Shown: positions 6,860-15,559 of the stretch, one piece after another | Numbering within the stretch: the first letter of the stretch is position 1 | Layout of the letters: each line of letters starts with the position of its first letter | Source: JBDIAG01 sp047974565 | Lineage (GTDB): Bacteria > Actinomycetota > Actinomycetes > Actinomycetales > CAWJMD01 | Reading direction: 5' to 3' | Assembly (NCBI GenBank): GCA_047974565.1 | Contig: JBKECN010000024.1 | Coordinates: 62,001 to 126,000 of the forward strand | DNA length: 64,000 bases | The notes under the pieces: model-generated | Seen by the model: only the letters and a program-made list of their open reading frames with translations | Databases searched by the model: none | Told to the model about the DNA's origin: nothing | Program-made: the position numbers and the translations under genes

Positions 6860-9214
6860 TCACGGCGAGCCGATGGCCGCCGGCGGTTCGTGAGAAGGTC
6901 TGGGCTGGGTGGGCACGGCGGCAGATCCCTGACCGCCGACCCGCAGCCAGGTCTCGAAGGGCTGTGGCCGTCCCCGCAGGTAGCCCTGAATCCACTCCAC
7001 CCCGATGCTGCGCGCCAAGTCGAACTGTTCGAGCGTCTCCACTCCCTCCAGGGTGACGCTGAGTCCGAGCTCATGGGCGAGCTCGACCACCGACTGCAGC
7101 ACCACCCGGCGCGGCTGCAGGTGCACCGGGTCGGTGGAGGTGAAGGACTGGTCGATCTTCAACTGGTCGATGGGCAACTCGACGATGTGCGAGAAGTTCG
7201 AGAACCCGGTTCCGAAGTCGTCCAGGGCGATGCCGATCCCGTTCTCCCGCAACCGTTCCAAGGTGCGCAAGGCCGTATCGGACTCGACCAGGATGTCTTC
7301 GGTGACCTCGACGGTGATCAGGCTCGCGGGCATGGCATGGGCGTCGAGGGCGCTCTGGAGCAACTCCACCAGATCGGGCTGGGACAACTGCTGGGCGTTC
7401 ATATTGAGCGATACCGACTCGACTCCGAGACCGTGCAGCACGGCGGTCTCGCGCACCACCCGCCGCACACAGTGTTCGGTGAGCGCGCGCATCTCCCCCA
7501 GGTAGGCGGCGGACTCCAGGATCTCCGGCGGCGACAGGATCGGCGCGCCACTGTCGTCCCGCCACCGGATCAGCGCCTCCAGCCGGCGCGGCGGGCCGGA
7601 CTCCTCGGGCGCGACGATGGCCTGATAGTCGAAGGTGAACTCGCCCTCGGCGAGCGCCTCCCGGAACCGCTGCACGAGCGCGAATCGTCGGCTCATCTGC
7701 TCGCCCATGCCAGGTTCGTAGACGCGCGAGCCGCGACGCCCGTCGGCCTTGGCCGAGTACAAGGCCAGGTCGGCGTGCATCAGCACTCCCTCGGAGTCCG
7801 CGGTGTCCTCGTAGGTCACCCCCACGGTGATGGACACCGAGATGGTCAGGTCGCCCAGCGCCACCGGCCTGGTGAAGGCGGCCCGCACCTGCTCGACGAG
7901 GCCCGACACCTCGTGCCGGGACAGCCCGTAGGTGGTCAGGACGGTGAACTCGTCCCCGCCCATCCGGGCCACCAGGCCACGTCCGCCGACCACCTCGCCG
8001 AGCCGTTCCCCGGCAGCCACCAACAGCCGGTCGCCGCAACCGTGGCCGTGGGTGTCGTTGACCTCCTTGAACCCGTCCAGGTCGCAGAAGAGCACCGTCG
8101 CCGAACCGGTCGCCTCCAGCCGCGAGCGCAGGGCCTCGTCGAAGCAGGCCCGGTTCGCCAGGCCGGTGAGCGCATCGGTGAGGGCGCCGTCGGCCAGTTG
8201 CTGGGTGAGCTTGCGGTGCCGCACCACCAGTTGCAGGGCGCGAGCCAGCAGCAGGGTGAGGGCGAGGGTGAAGATGGTGGTGACCAGGGGATCGTCCCGG
8301 AGCCGGTCCCAGGTGGCCAGCACCGCGGTGACGATCACCAGGACGAGTGCCAGGTCGAAGGTGAACCGGCCCTCGGTCTGGTAGGTCTGCACCTGCCGGC
8401 GGGGAACCAGCACGCTGCCCACCATCACCAGCAGGGACGACAGGGTCCACAGCACGTACGGGGTCACCGGCCCGCTGAGCCGGAAGAAGGCGGTGGTGAC
8501 CTCGTTGTCGCCGATCAGGGCCGAGACCAGCGCCAGCCAGCCGAGCATCACCGGAACCGCCTGCCAGCCGGGTCGCGAGCGCACCAGCGCGGGGAACATC
8601 GCCACACCCAGCAGGTCGACGGACAGGGCCACGACGTTCATCACCGCAGGCAGGTTCGTCGGGTCGATCGGCTCGTCCAGCAGCAACTCGCCCAGGCCGA
8701 GCGACCAGGCCACCACGAAGGTGCAGCCATTGATGATCAACAGGTCGATGCTGAAGCCCAGGACCGGGCGCCACCCACGCGAGGGGCTGATGAACGCCCA
8801 CAACCCGATGACCATGACGATCGGGGCCAGCAGGAAGAGCCAGGAGACCAGGTACTCGTTGAGATCCCACCAGCCCGGACGGTCCCGGGCGATGAAGTGG
8901 TAGTTGCCCAGGCCGTTGAGCAACTGGCTGCCGCCCAGCATGGCCCAGGCGAGCCGGTCGTTGCGGTCGCTGAGCACGGCCGCCGCCGCGCCGAAGAAGC
9001 CCGCGGCGAAGCCGGTCAGCATCAGCATCCAGGACGCGGCGCCCGGGGAGAACATCGTCACCAGCAGCGAGATCACCGCCGCCACCACGACGCTGGCCCG
9101 CAACCAGAAGGGCATCGCGAAGGCGTGCGGGACCGACACCCCACGCTGCCGCCCAGCCCCTGCGGCCAGGCGCCGCACGCGTCGCGCGGCTGCCCTGCTC
9201 GGGGCGTCGGTCAT
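6860..9214 (-). CDS. membrane-bound GGDEF-EAL cyclic-di-GMP enzyme
   Basis: A 784-aa protein with about eight to ten N-terminal membrane helices (residues 30-320), a GGDEF diguanylate cyclase domain (about 335-505) and an EAL phosphodiesterase domain (about 525-765). The cyclase active site GGDEF (419-423) is intact with its DxD region FCDLDGFK. The EAL domain keeps EAL at 546-548, the EVTED acidic motif and DDFGTGFSN, so both activities look possible. Start is ATG 9214 with AAGGA 8 nt upstream. The N-terminal region has no PAS or CHASE pattern I can name. It stands alone between the dapE region and the LOG gene. Which activity dominates cannot be read from sequence. Confidence 0.92.
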   Translation of the reverse strand: MTDAPSRAAARRVRRLAAGAGRQRGVSVPHAFAMPFWLRASVVVAAVISLLVTMFSPGAASWMLMLTGFAAGFFGAAAAVLSDRNDRLAWAMLGGSQLLNGLGNYHFIARDRPGWWDLNEYLVSWLFLLAPIVMVIGLWAFISPSRGWRPVLGFSIDLLIINGCTFVVAWSLGLGELLLDEPIDPTNLPAVMNVVALSVDLLGVAMFPALVRSRPGWQAVPVMLGWLALVSALIGDNEVTTAFFRLSGPVTPYVLWTLSSLLVMVGSVLVPRRQVQTYQTEGRFTFDLALVLVIVTAVLATWDRLRDDPLVTTIFTLALTLLLARALQLVVRHRKLTQQLADGALTDALTGLANRACFDEALRSRLEATGSATVLFCDLDGFKEVNDTHGHGCGDRLLVAAGERLGEVVGGRGLVARMGGDEFTVLTTYGLSRHEVSGLVEQVRAAFTRPVALGDLTISVSITVGVTYEDTADSEGVLMHADLALYSAKADGRRGSRVYEPGMGEQMSRRFALVQRFREALAEGEFTFDYQAIVAPEESGPPRRLEALIRWRDDSGAPILSPPEILESAAYLGEMRALTEHCVRRVVRETAVLHGLGVESVSLNMNAQQLSQPDLVELLQSALDAHAMPASLITVEVTEDILVESDTALRTLERLRENGIGIALDDFGTGFSNFSHIVELPIDQLKIDQSFTSTDPVHLQPRRVVLQSVVELAHELGLSVTLEGVETLEQFDLARSIGVEWIQGYLRGRPQPFETWLRVGGQGSAAVPTQPRPSHEPPAAIGSP

Positions 9215-9567
9215 AAACGGTGTCCTTGCGAGTCAGGGTCGGTCAGGTCGTCGATGTCCGGAGTAGGGGTGTCCGACAAAGCAGTCACCCCCGCACCGGA
9301 CGCCGTAATTGGTTGTCGAAACATTGACCACGGTTCTTGAGTCACGAGTGCGTGACCCGGGACGCTGTGGAGCGACCGCGTGCGGCGCACACCGCTCCAG
9401 CATCACCCACTCGGGCCAGCAGAACCAGAAACCAGCCGAAACCAGGAGGTCCGCGCGCCAATCAGGCCAGCCCAGCGCCTCCGTCAGGCCGGCCCAGCGC
9501 CTCGGTCAGGCCAGCCCAGCGCCTCCGTCAGGCCAGCCCAGCGCCTCGGTCAGGCCAGCCGGCACAG
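9215..9567. other. intergenic region upstream of the GGDEF-EAL gene
   Basis: This 353-bp stretch separates the divergently facing upstream end of the GGDEF-EAL gene and the downstream end of dapE. It holds the promoter of the former (not pinpointed) and the 22-bp tandem repeat at 9463-9560. No convincing gene was found; the short open frames here are products of the repeat. Confidence 0.6.
9463..9560. repeat. 22-bp tandem repeat, about 4.5 copies
   Basis: Four complete head-to-tail copies of a 22-bp unit (consensus CAGGCCAGCCCAGCGCCT plus CSGT) run from 9463 to 9550, followed by a 10-bp partial copy. Copies differ at two positions (A/G at position 7 and C/G at position 20), and the final position alternates CCGT, CGGT, CCGT, CGGT. 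This alternation suggests the true duplication unit is a 44-mer. There are no spacers, so it is not a CRISPR. It lies just beyond the dapE stop codon. Confidence 0.9.
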
Positions 9568-10680
9568 TCAGGCGGTGAGCCAGCGGATCAGCGAATCCCG
9601 GCATCCGGTGATGGCCGCGGCCGGGCAGTGCTCGTCGTCGGTGTGCGACAGGATGGCCTCGGCCGGGCCGTAGTTCACGGCAGGGATTCCCATCTCGGAG
9701 AACCGGGCTACGTCCGTCCAGCCGTACTTGGGGGTCGGCTCCACCCCGACCGCGGCGACGAAGTCGGCGGCCGAGGGATGATCCAGGCCGGGCCGGGCTC
9801 CCGGGCTGAGGTCGGTGACCCGCACGTCGAACCCCTCGAAGAGCTCACGCAGATGTGCCTCGGCCTCGGCACCGCTGCGGCTGGGCGCGAACCGGTAGTT
9901 CACCGTCACCACGCACTCGTCCGGGATGACATTGGTCGCGGTGCCGCCCTCGATGAGCACCGCGGACATCGACTCCCGGTACACCAGACCGTCGACCTCG
10001 ACGTGGTCGCGCACCGGGTAGTCATTGAGCCGCTGCAGGATGGGTGCGGCCGCATGGATGGCGTTGATCCCCGACCAGGCCCGGCCCGAGTGGGCCGCTT
10101 TGCCGTGAGTGCGCACCTGCACCCGGATGGTGCCATTGCAGCCGCCCTCGACTCCGCCGGAACTCGGCTCGCACAACACCGCGAAGTCGCCGGTCAGCAG
10201 GCCCGGGTGATTGCGCGCCAGACGGCCTAAGCCGTTCTTCGTCGCCTCGACCTCCTCGTGGTCGTAGAAGACCCAGGTGACATCGCGGTTCGGTTCGGCC
10301 ACCGCGGCCGCCACCGAGAGTTGCACCGCCACACCGGATTTCATGTCTGCGGTACCGCGGCCGTAGATGACCCGCTGATCCGACCCCCCGGCCGGGCGCA
10401 GGTCCTCGCCCTCGACCCAGGTCGGCAGGTTGGGCACCGGACGGCGCAGCGGCACGGTGTCGAGGTGCCCGGCGATGATCACCCGCTGGTCGCGACCTGT
10501 GTCGGTGCGGGCCACCACCGCGTCCCCGTCGCGCAGCACGTGTAGGTGCGCACACGCACGCAAGGCCGCCTCGACTGCGTCGGCGATCTCCTTCTCGTGG
10601 CCGCTGACCGACTCGATGTCGCACAGGGCACGGGTCAGGTCCACCACGTCCATCGTCAGGTCAAGCGTGCTGCTGCTCAC
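9568..10680 (-). CDS. dapE: succinyl-diaminopimelate desuccinylase
   Basis: Zinc peptidase-family (M20) enzyme that removes succinate from N-succinyl-LL-2,6-diaminopimelate, giving LL-DAP for lysine and peptidoglycan. The 370-aa protein has the metal motif GHLDTVP, the bridging Asp in GRGTADMKSG and the catalytic Glu pair in DHEEVEA. The start GTG at 10680 has no Shine-Dalgarno but lies 6 nt after TAGCCT (10687-10692, read on the minus strand), so the transcript is probably leaderless; ATG at 10653 is an alternative. It is divergent from dapD, which acts earlier in the same pathway. Confidence 0.95.
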   Translation of the reverse strand: MSSSTLDLTMDVVDLTRALCDIESVSGHEKEIADAVEAALRACAHLHVLRDGDAVVARTDTGRDQRVIIAGHLDTVPLRRPVPNLPTWVEGEDLRPAGGSDQRVIYGRGTADMKSGVAVQLSVAAAVAEPNRDVTWVFYDHEEVEATKNGLGRLARNHPGLLTGDFAVLCEPSSGGVEGGCNGTIRVQVRTHGKAAHSGRAWSGINAIHAAAPILQRLNDYPVRDHVEVDGLVYRESMSAVLIEGGTATNVIPDECVVTVNYRFAPSRSGAEAEAHLRELFEGFDVRVTDLSPGARPGLDHPSAADFVAAVGVEPTPKYGWTDVARFSEMGIPAVNYGPAEAILSHTDDEHCPAAAITGCRDSLIRWLTA

Positions 10681-10712
10681 GCAGCGAGGCTAGCCCAGTT
10701 AGGGTTTGCCCC
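10681..10712. promoter_or_regulatory. compact divergent promoter of dapE and dapD
   Basis: Only 32 bp separate the two start codons. On the minus strand TAGCCT (10687-10692) ends 6 nt before the dapE GTG; on the plus strand TAGGGT (10700-10705) ends 7 nt before the dapD ATG. Both spacings put the predicted transcription start at or next to the first base of the start codon, so both messages are expected to be leaderless. The -35 regions would have to lie inside the opposing coding sequence. Confidence 0.6.
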
Positions 10713-11657
10713 ATGACTTTGCGGACCGCCTGGGGCTTCGGACTCGTCACCTACACCACCGACGACCAGGAGCTCGACACGTGGTTCCCGTGGCCCGCGC
10801 TCGGCGCACCGCCGCAGGGCGGCTCGGCCGCAAACGCCCCCGAGGAACTGCTCGCGGTGACCGGCGAGGACCCGGACCGGGGAGTGCGCACCGAGGTCGA
10901 ACTCGTGGTGATCGACCTCGACACGCCCCCGGCTCGGCCCGCGGACGCCTACCTGCGCCTGCACCTGCTCTCGCACCGGCTGGTAGCCCCGCACGGGCAG
11001 AACCTGGACGGCGTCTTCGGCGTGCTGCCCAATATCGTCTGGACGAACTACGGCGCCTGCTGCGTGGAGGACTTCGAGCAGACCCGGCTGCGGCTGCGCG
11101 CCCGGGGGCCGGTGCAGGTGTACGGGATCGACAAGTTCCCCCGGATGACCGACTACGTGGCGCCCGAGGGGGTGCGGATCGCCGACGCCGACCGGGTCCG
11201 GCTGGGCGCGCATCTGGCCGCCGGCACCACGGTGATGCACGAGGGCTTCTGCAACTTCAATGCCGGCACCCTGGGTACCGCGATGATCGAGGGCCGGATC
11301 TCGGCCGGGGTGGTCATCGGCGACGGCTCGGACCTGGGTGGTGGCGCCTCGATCATGGGCACGCTGTCGGGTGGGGGCAAGCAGGTGATCAGCGTGGGTC
11401 GTCGGTCCCTGGTGGGGGCCGAGGCCGGCATCGGGATCAGTCTCGGCGACGACTGCATCGTCGAGGCGGGCCTGTACGTGACGGCCGGGATGCGGGTGAG
11501 CGTGATCGGGCCGGACGGCACCGACGTGGTCAAGGCCGGGGACCTGTCGGGCAAGAACGGCCTGCTGTTCCGCCGCAACTCCCAGTCCGGGGCGGTCGAG
11601 GTGGTGCCGCGGGCGGTGGGCTCGGTGGAGCTCAACGCGGCCTTGCATGCCAACTGA
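10713..11657 (+). CDS. dapD: 2,3,4,5-tetrahydropyridine-2,6-dicarboxylate N-succinyltransferase
   Basis: Transfers succinyl from succinyl-CoA to tetrahydrodipicolinate in the DAP/lysine pathway. The 314-aa protein is of the actinobacterial type: an N-terminal domain (TLRTAWGFGLVTYT...) followed by a left-handed beta-helix with hexapeptide repeats (for example VVIGDGSDLGGGASIMGTL, about residues 205-223, and DDCIVEAGLYV). ATG 10713 has no Shine-Dalgarno and appears leaderless. The 3-prime end overlaps the next gene by 11 bp in another frame, suggesting coupling. Confidence 0.95.
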   Translation: MTLRTAWGFGLVTYTTDDQELDTWFPWPALGAPPQGGSAANAPEELLAVTGEDPDRGVRTEVELVVIDLDTPPARPADAYLRLHLLSHRLVAPHGQNLDGVFGVLPNIVWTNYGACCVEDFEQTRLRLRARGPVQVYGIDKFPRMTDYVAPEGVRIADADRVRLGAHLAAGTTVMHEGFCNFNAGTLGTAMIEGRISAGVVIGDGSDLGGGASIMGTLSGGGKQVISVGRRSLVGAEAGIGISLGDDCIVEAGLYVTAGMRVSVIGPDGTDVVKAGDLSGKNGLLFRRNSQSGAVEVVPRAVGSVELNAALHAN

Positions 11658-12588
11658 GCAGGAGTACGACGAGGGCCCCTACGACGACCCGTACGACGAC
11701 GACGCGTATGACGACGGTCGGGGCGGGGGCCGACGCCGGCCAGGAGTGGGCTGTTGGCTCGTCGTCGTCGCGGTGCTGGTCGGCCTGGTGGCGGCCGGCT
11801 GGTTCACCCGCACCCAGCCGTTGCTGTCGAACCGGTGTGTGGCCGTGGTCGGGCAGGACAGCTATGACCTGCAACCCGATCAGGCCCGCAACGCCGCACT
11901 GATCTCGGCGGTCTCCATCCGGCGCGGTCTGCCGGCCCGGGCCGCCTCGATCGCGATCGCCACCGCGATCCAGGAGTCCAAGCTGCGCAACATCGACTAC
12001 GGCGATCGGGACAGCCTGGGCCTGTTCCAGCAGCGCCCGTCCCAGGGCTGGGGCACACCGGCCCAGATCATGGACCCGATCTACTCCACGAACGCCTTCT
12101 ACGACGCCCTGGTCAAGATCGATGGCTACGAGCAGATGGTGATCACCGAGGTGGCGCAGGCGGTGCAGCGCTCGGCCTTTCCCGACGCCTACGGCTTCCA
12201 CGAACCCGCAGCCCGCGCCTTCGCCTCGGCGCTGACCGGGCACTCCCCCGGCGGACTCACCTGTCGGCTGCGTCCGCTGGAGCTGGCCACCGAGGCGGCC
12301 TCGTCCAGCGGTTTCACCCCGCGCGCCGACGCCGTCCGCTCGGCGCTGGAGGTCGAGGCCGGGCTGACCCGGGTGTCGGTCGGCGAGGACTCACGCACAC
12401 TCGTGGTGACCACGGGCAGCGACACCGGCTCGTGGGCCACCGCGTCCTGGGCGGTCGCCTCGGCGGACGACCTGCAGGTGGCATCGGTGAGCGTCGACGG
12501 GCAGACCTGGCAGCGGGGCAGCGACTCGCAATGGACGGACGACCCGGACGCGCCCACGGACGGCACGGTGCACATCACCGTGGCCTGA
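11647..12588 (+). CDS. membrane-anchored lysozyme-fold-like protein of unknown function
   Basis: A 313-aa protein. Residues 1-30 are strongly acidic with repeated YDD units; one transmembrane helix follows (about 36-53), so the rest faces outside. The segment AIATAIQESKLRN, then GLFQQRPSQGWGT, looks like the helical core of the lysozyme/transglycosylase superfamily, with a Glu in the catalytic-like QESK position. The last 100 residues are less conserved. Homologues in actinomycetes are often labelled heavy metal transporter, which the sequence does not support. Its 11-bp overlap with dapD hints at a cell-wall context, but the enzymatic role is inference. Confidence 0.7.
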   Translation: MPTEQEYDEGPYDDPYDDDAYDDGRGGGRRRPGVGCWLVVVAVLVGLVAAGWFTRTQPLLSNRCVAVVGQDSYDLQPDQARNAALISAVSIRRGLPARAASIAIATAIQESKLRNIDYGDRDSLGLFQQRPSQGWGTPAQIMDPIYSTNAFYDALVKIDGYEQMVITEVAQAVQRSAFPDAYGFHEPAARAFASALTGHSPGGLTCRLRPLELATEAASSSGFTPRADAVRSALEVEAGLTRVSVGEDSRTLVVTTGSDTGSWATASWAVASADDLQVASVSVDGQTWQRGSDSQWTDDPDAPTDGTVHITVA

Positions 12589-12603
12589 GGGCACAACAAG
12601 ACA

Positions 12604-12635
12604 GCGATGGCGCGGCCCGAAGGCCACGCCATCGC
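12604..12635. terminator. bidirectional hairpin terminator
   Basis: Between two convergent genes lies a perfect 9-bp outer stem, GCGATGGCG (12604-12612) with CGCCATCGC (12627-12635), enclosing an inner GGCC/GGCC stem around a CGAA loop. Being symmetrical, it can serve both the dapD operon and the citrate synthase gene. A long U-tract is absent, as is usual in high-GC actinomycetes. Confidence 0.8.
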
Positions 12636-12653
12636 CGTTCGTGCGGTTTCGCC

Positions 12654-13946
12654 TCAGCGCTCGGACAAGGGCACGTAGTCCCGCTCGGTGGCGCCGATGT
12701 ACACCTGCCGGGGGCGACCGATCTTGGTGTCCGGGTCCTCGATCATCTCTCGCCACTGGGCGATCCAGCCGGGCAGTCGCCCGAGTGCGAAGAGCACGGT
12801 GAACATCCGGGTCGGGAAGCCCATCGCCGAGTAGATCAGGCCGGTGTAGAAGTCGACGTTCGGGTAGAGCTTGCGCTCGACGAAGTAGTCATCGGCCAGG
12901 GCGATCTCCTCCAACTCCATGGCCATGTCGAGCCGTGGGTCGGTGTGGCCGATCTTCTCCAGCACCTCGTGCGCGGTCTGCTTGATGATCGCGGCCCGGG
13001 GGTCGTAGTTCTTGTAGACCCGGTGGCCGAAGCCCATCAGGCGGACGCCGTCCTCCTTGTTCTTCACCTTCTCCATGAAGGTGTGCACGTCGTAGTCGGC
13101 CTCGTTGATCTTGTCGAGCATCTCCAGGACCGCCTGGTTAGCACCGCCGTGCAGCGGACCGAAGAGCGCATTGATGCCCGCGGAGATGGAGGCGAACATG
13201 TTCGCCTGCGAGGAACCGACCAGACGCACCGTGGAGGTGGAGCAGTTCTGCTCGTGATCCGCGTGCAGGATGAGCAGCAGGTCGAGCGCCTTGACCAGAT
13301 CGGGGTCGAGCTCGTACGGCTCGGAGGGGTACCCGAAGGTCATCCGCAGGAAGTTCTGCGCGACGTTGAGCCGGTTGTCCGGGTAGATGAACGGCTGGCC
13401 CACGGACTTCTTGTAGGCGTACGCAGCGATGGTGGGCATCTTGGCGAGCAGGCGGAAGGTGGTCAGTTCCACCTGCGCGGCGTCGAAGGGGTTGAGGCTG
13501 TCCTGGTAGAAGGTGGACAGCGCCGAGACCGCCGAACTGAGCACCGGCATCGGGTGCGCGTCCCGGGGGAAGCCGTCGAAGAACCGCTTGAGGTCCTCGT
13601 GCAGCAGGGTGTGCCGACGCATCCGGTTGTCGAAGGCCGTCAACTGCTCGGGGGTGGGGAGTTCGCCGTAGATGAGCAGGTAGCTCACCTCGAGGAAGGT
13701 CGATTTCGCGGCCAGCTGCTCGATGGGATATCCGCGGTAGCGCAGAATCCCCTCGTCGCCGTCGATGTAGGTGATGGACGACTTGCACGAAGCGGTGTTC
13801 ATGAAGCCCACGTCCAGGGCCACATGACCGGTCTGAGACATCAGCTTGGACGTGTCAACGCCCGGAAGCCCGTCGGTCGCCGGGATGCCCTGCAGGGGGA
13901 TCTCGCCCCCGTCATAGGACAAGGTCATGCTCTCAGCGTCACTCAC
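12654..13946 (-). CDS. gltA: citrate synthase (type II)
   Basis: Condenses acetyl-CoA and oxaloacetate in the TCA cycle. From GTG 13946 it is 430 aa, normal for the hexameric bacterial type. The catalytic triad is visible: His in LHADHEQNCSTST, His in GPLHGGANQAV and Asp in PNVDFYTG. The start GTG (VSDAESMTLSYDGGE) was chosen over longer ones because GGGAG sits 5 nt upstream; the frame extends to 14075, but that extension is basic and unlike the family. The gene is separated by 183 bp from dapC upstream and ends against the shared terminator. Confidence 0.95.
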   Translation of the reverse strand: MSDAESMTLSYDGGEIPLQGIPATDGLPGVDTSKLMSQTGHVALDVGFMNTASCKSSITYIDGDEGILRYRGYPIEQLAAKSTFLEVSYLLIYGELPTPEQLTAFDNRMRRHTLLHEDLKRFFDGFPRDAHPMPVLSSAVSALSTFYQDSLNPFDAAQVELTTFRLLAKMPTIAAYAYKKSVGQPFIYPDNRLNVAQNFLRMTFGYPSEPYELDPDLVKALDLLLILHADHEQNCSTSTVRLVGSSQANMFASISAGINALFGPLHGGANQAVLEMLDKINEADYDVHTFMEKVKNKEDGVRLMGFGHRVYKNYDPRAAIIKQTAHEVLEKIGHTDPRLDMAMELEEIALADDYFVERKLYPNVDFYTGLIYSAMGFPTRMFTVLFALGRLPGWIAQWREMIEDPDTKIGRPRQVYIGATERDYVPLSER

Positions 13947-14129
13947 TGACACTCCCTTCATCCGCCGGGTGCGGCGGTTCGTGCCCTTCAACGTACCGGC
14001 ACGGGGAGCAACGGGTGCACCGGGAGCCCCAAAGATCCCGGTGCTGACGCCTACGGCGTGTCGAGCATCACACACCGCCCGCGGGTCGTTCGGCCCTCAA
14101 CGATTCCGGCGGCGGGTGGTCCGGTCCCC

Positions 14130-15236
14130 TCAGGCGCGACCGAGCCGGGCCACCGCCTCTTCGATTCGTTCGTCATTAGCTGTTAGGGCGATACGCACGT
14201 ACTGTCGCCCTGCGGTTCCGTAGAAGGCGCCGGGTGCGGCCAGGATGCCCAGGCCGGCGAGCCAGTCGAGGGTGGCCCAGCAGTCCTCGTCCCGGGTGCA
14301 CCACAGGTAGAGACCGGCCTCGGAAGACTCGATCCGCAGACCCGCAGCCTGTACCGCGGGGATCAACCGCTCCCGACGAGCCAGGTACCGGGCCTTCTGC
14401 TCCTCGACGTGGGCGTCGTCGGCCAGCGCCACCGTCATCGCCTGCTGCACCGGCAGCGGCATCATCATGCCCAGGTGCTTTCGCACCGCGAGCAGTTCGG
14501 CCACCACCGCGGGGTCGCCGGCCACGAAGGCGGCCCGGTAGCCCGCCAGATTCGACTGCTTGCTCAGCGAGTACACCGCCAGCAGCCCCTCGGCCGAGCC
14601 CTCGCAGACCCGCGGATCGAGGATGGACGGAACCTCGATGCCGTCCCAGCCCAGTTGGGCGTAGCACTCGTCCGAGGCAACCAGCGCGCCCCGGTCACGG
14701 GCCCAGCGCACCACCTTGCGCAGGTGCTCCACGCCGAGCACCTTCCCGGTCGGATTGGACGGTGTGTTCACCCACACCAGGTCCACCGGACCTGGGCCCA
14801 GCGCCGTCGTGGCGTCCGCCACCACCACTCGGGCACCGGCCATCCGGGCGCCCACGTCGTAGGTGGGGTAGGCGACCGTGGGGATCACGACCGTGGAGTC
14901 CGGACCCAGCCCCAGCAGGGTGGGCAGCCAGGCGACCAGCTCTTTGGAGCCGATGGTCGGCAGCACCCCGGCCGGATCCACACCGGGGGTGTTGCGGCGC
15001 CGGGCGAACCAGTCCGAGACCGCCTGACGCAACTGCGGCGTGCCGTAGGTCTGCGGGTAGCCCGGTGCATTGGACGCCGCCGCCAGCCCGGCCTGCAGGG
15101 GTGCCGGCACGTCGTCGACGGGCGTGCCGATGGACAGGTCCACGACCCCGTCGGGGTGGGCGCGGGCCGTCTCGGCGTAGGGCGCGAGCAGGTCCCAGGG
15201 AAACTCCGGGAGCCGGGCGGCGACGGACGTCCTCAG
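14130..15236 (-). CDS. dapC: succinyldiaminopimelate transaminase
   Basis: PLP class I/II aminotransferase that converts N-succinyl-2-amino-6-ketopimelate to succinyl-DAP, the step between DapD and DapE, both encoded nearby. Visible are NTPSNPTGK, the PLP-lysine motif YSLSKQSNLAGYR and the C-terminal Arg in QYVRIAL. The family begins at LPEFPWDLLAPY, only about ten residues downstream of the ferredoxin stop. No ATG, GTG or TTG is available there; CTG at 15234-15236 overlaps the ferredoxin TGA as CTGA and has AGGAG 8 nt upstream, so a CTG start with coupled translation is proposed. The only longer frame (start 15368) lies inside fdxA. Confidence 0.88.
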   Translation of the reverse strand: MRTSVAARLPEFPWDLLAPYAETARAHPDGVVDLSIGTPVDDVPAPLQAGLAAASNAPGYPQTYGTPQLRQAVSDWFARRRNTPGVDPAGVLPTIGSKELVAWLPTLLGLGPDSTVVIPTVAYPTYDVGARMAGARVVVADATTALGPGPVDLVWVNTPSNPTGKVLGVEHLRKVVRWARDRGALVASDECYAQLGWDGIEVPSILDPRVCEGSAEGLLAVYSLSKQSNLAGYRAAFVAGDPAVVAELLAVRKHLGMMMPLPVQQAMTVALADDAHVEEQKARYLARRERLIPAVQAAGLRIESSEAGLYLWCTRDEDCWATLDWLAGLGILAAPGAFYGTAGRQYVRIALTANDERIEEAVARLGRA

Positions 15237-15559
15237 TGGTCCGTCTCCTGCGGCGGCAGCGCGGCGATGATCGGGTGATCGGTGTCGACCACGCCGAGCT
15301 TGGCAGCTCCGCCCGGCGAACCCAGGTCGTTGAAGAACTCCACGTTGGCCTTGTAGTAGTCCGCCCACTCCTCGGGCACATCGTCCTCGTAGTAGATCGC
15401 CTCGACCGGGCAGACCGGCTCACAGGCGCCACAGTCGACGCACTCGTCAGGGTGGATATAGAGCATCCGAGCGCCCTCGTAGATGCAGTCGACGGGGCAC
15501 TCCTCAACGCAGGCACGGTCCTTCAAGTCCACGCAAGGCTGAGCGATGATGTAGGTCAC
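15233..15559 (-). CDS. fdxA: 7Fe ferredoxin
   Basis: Small electron carrier of the FdxA type with one 3Fe-4S and one 4Fe-4S cluster. The 108-aa sequence starts TYIIAQPCVDLKDRACVEECPVDCIYEG and contains the second cluster motif CVDCGACEPVCPVEAI, then a C-terminal extension typical of actinobacterial FdxA. Start GTG 15559 is preceded by AGGAG at 5 nt. It is followed directly by dapC, a conserved actinobacterial pairing; a functional link to DAP synthesis is not known. Confidence 0.95.
   Translation of the reverse strand: MTYIIAQPCVDLKDRACVEECPVDCIYEGARMLYIHPDECVDCGACEPVCPVEAIYYEDDVPEEWADYYKANVEFFNDLGSPGGAAKLGVVDTDHPIIAALPPQETDH

Noticed and set aside
6769..7074. N-terminal extension of the LOG-family protein
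   Set aside because: Overlaps the GGDEF-EAL gene and has no similarity to the family; GTG 6768 gives a normal N-terminus.
7071..8870. Long minus-strand frame inside the GGDEF-EAL gene
   Set aside because: Arg/Gly/Ala-rich frame-shifted shadow of a gene whose real frame has intact GGDEF and EAL motifs.
9463..9560. CRISPR array
   Set aside because: The units abut directly with no spacers and there are no cas genes.
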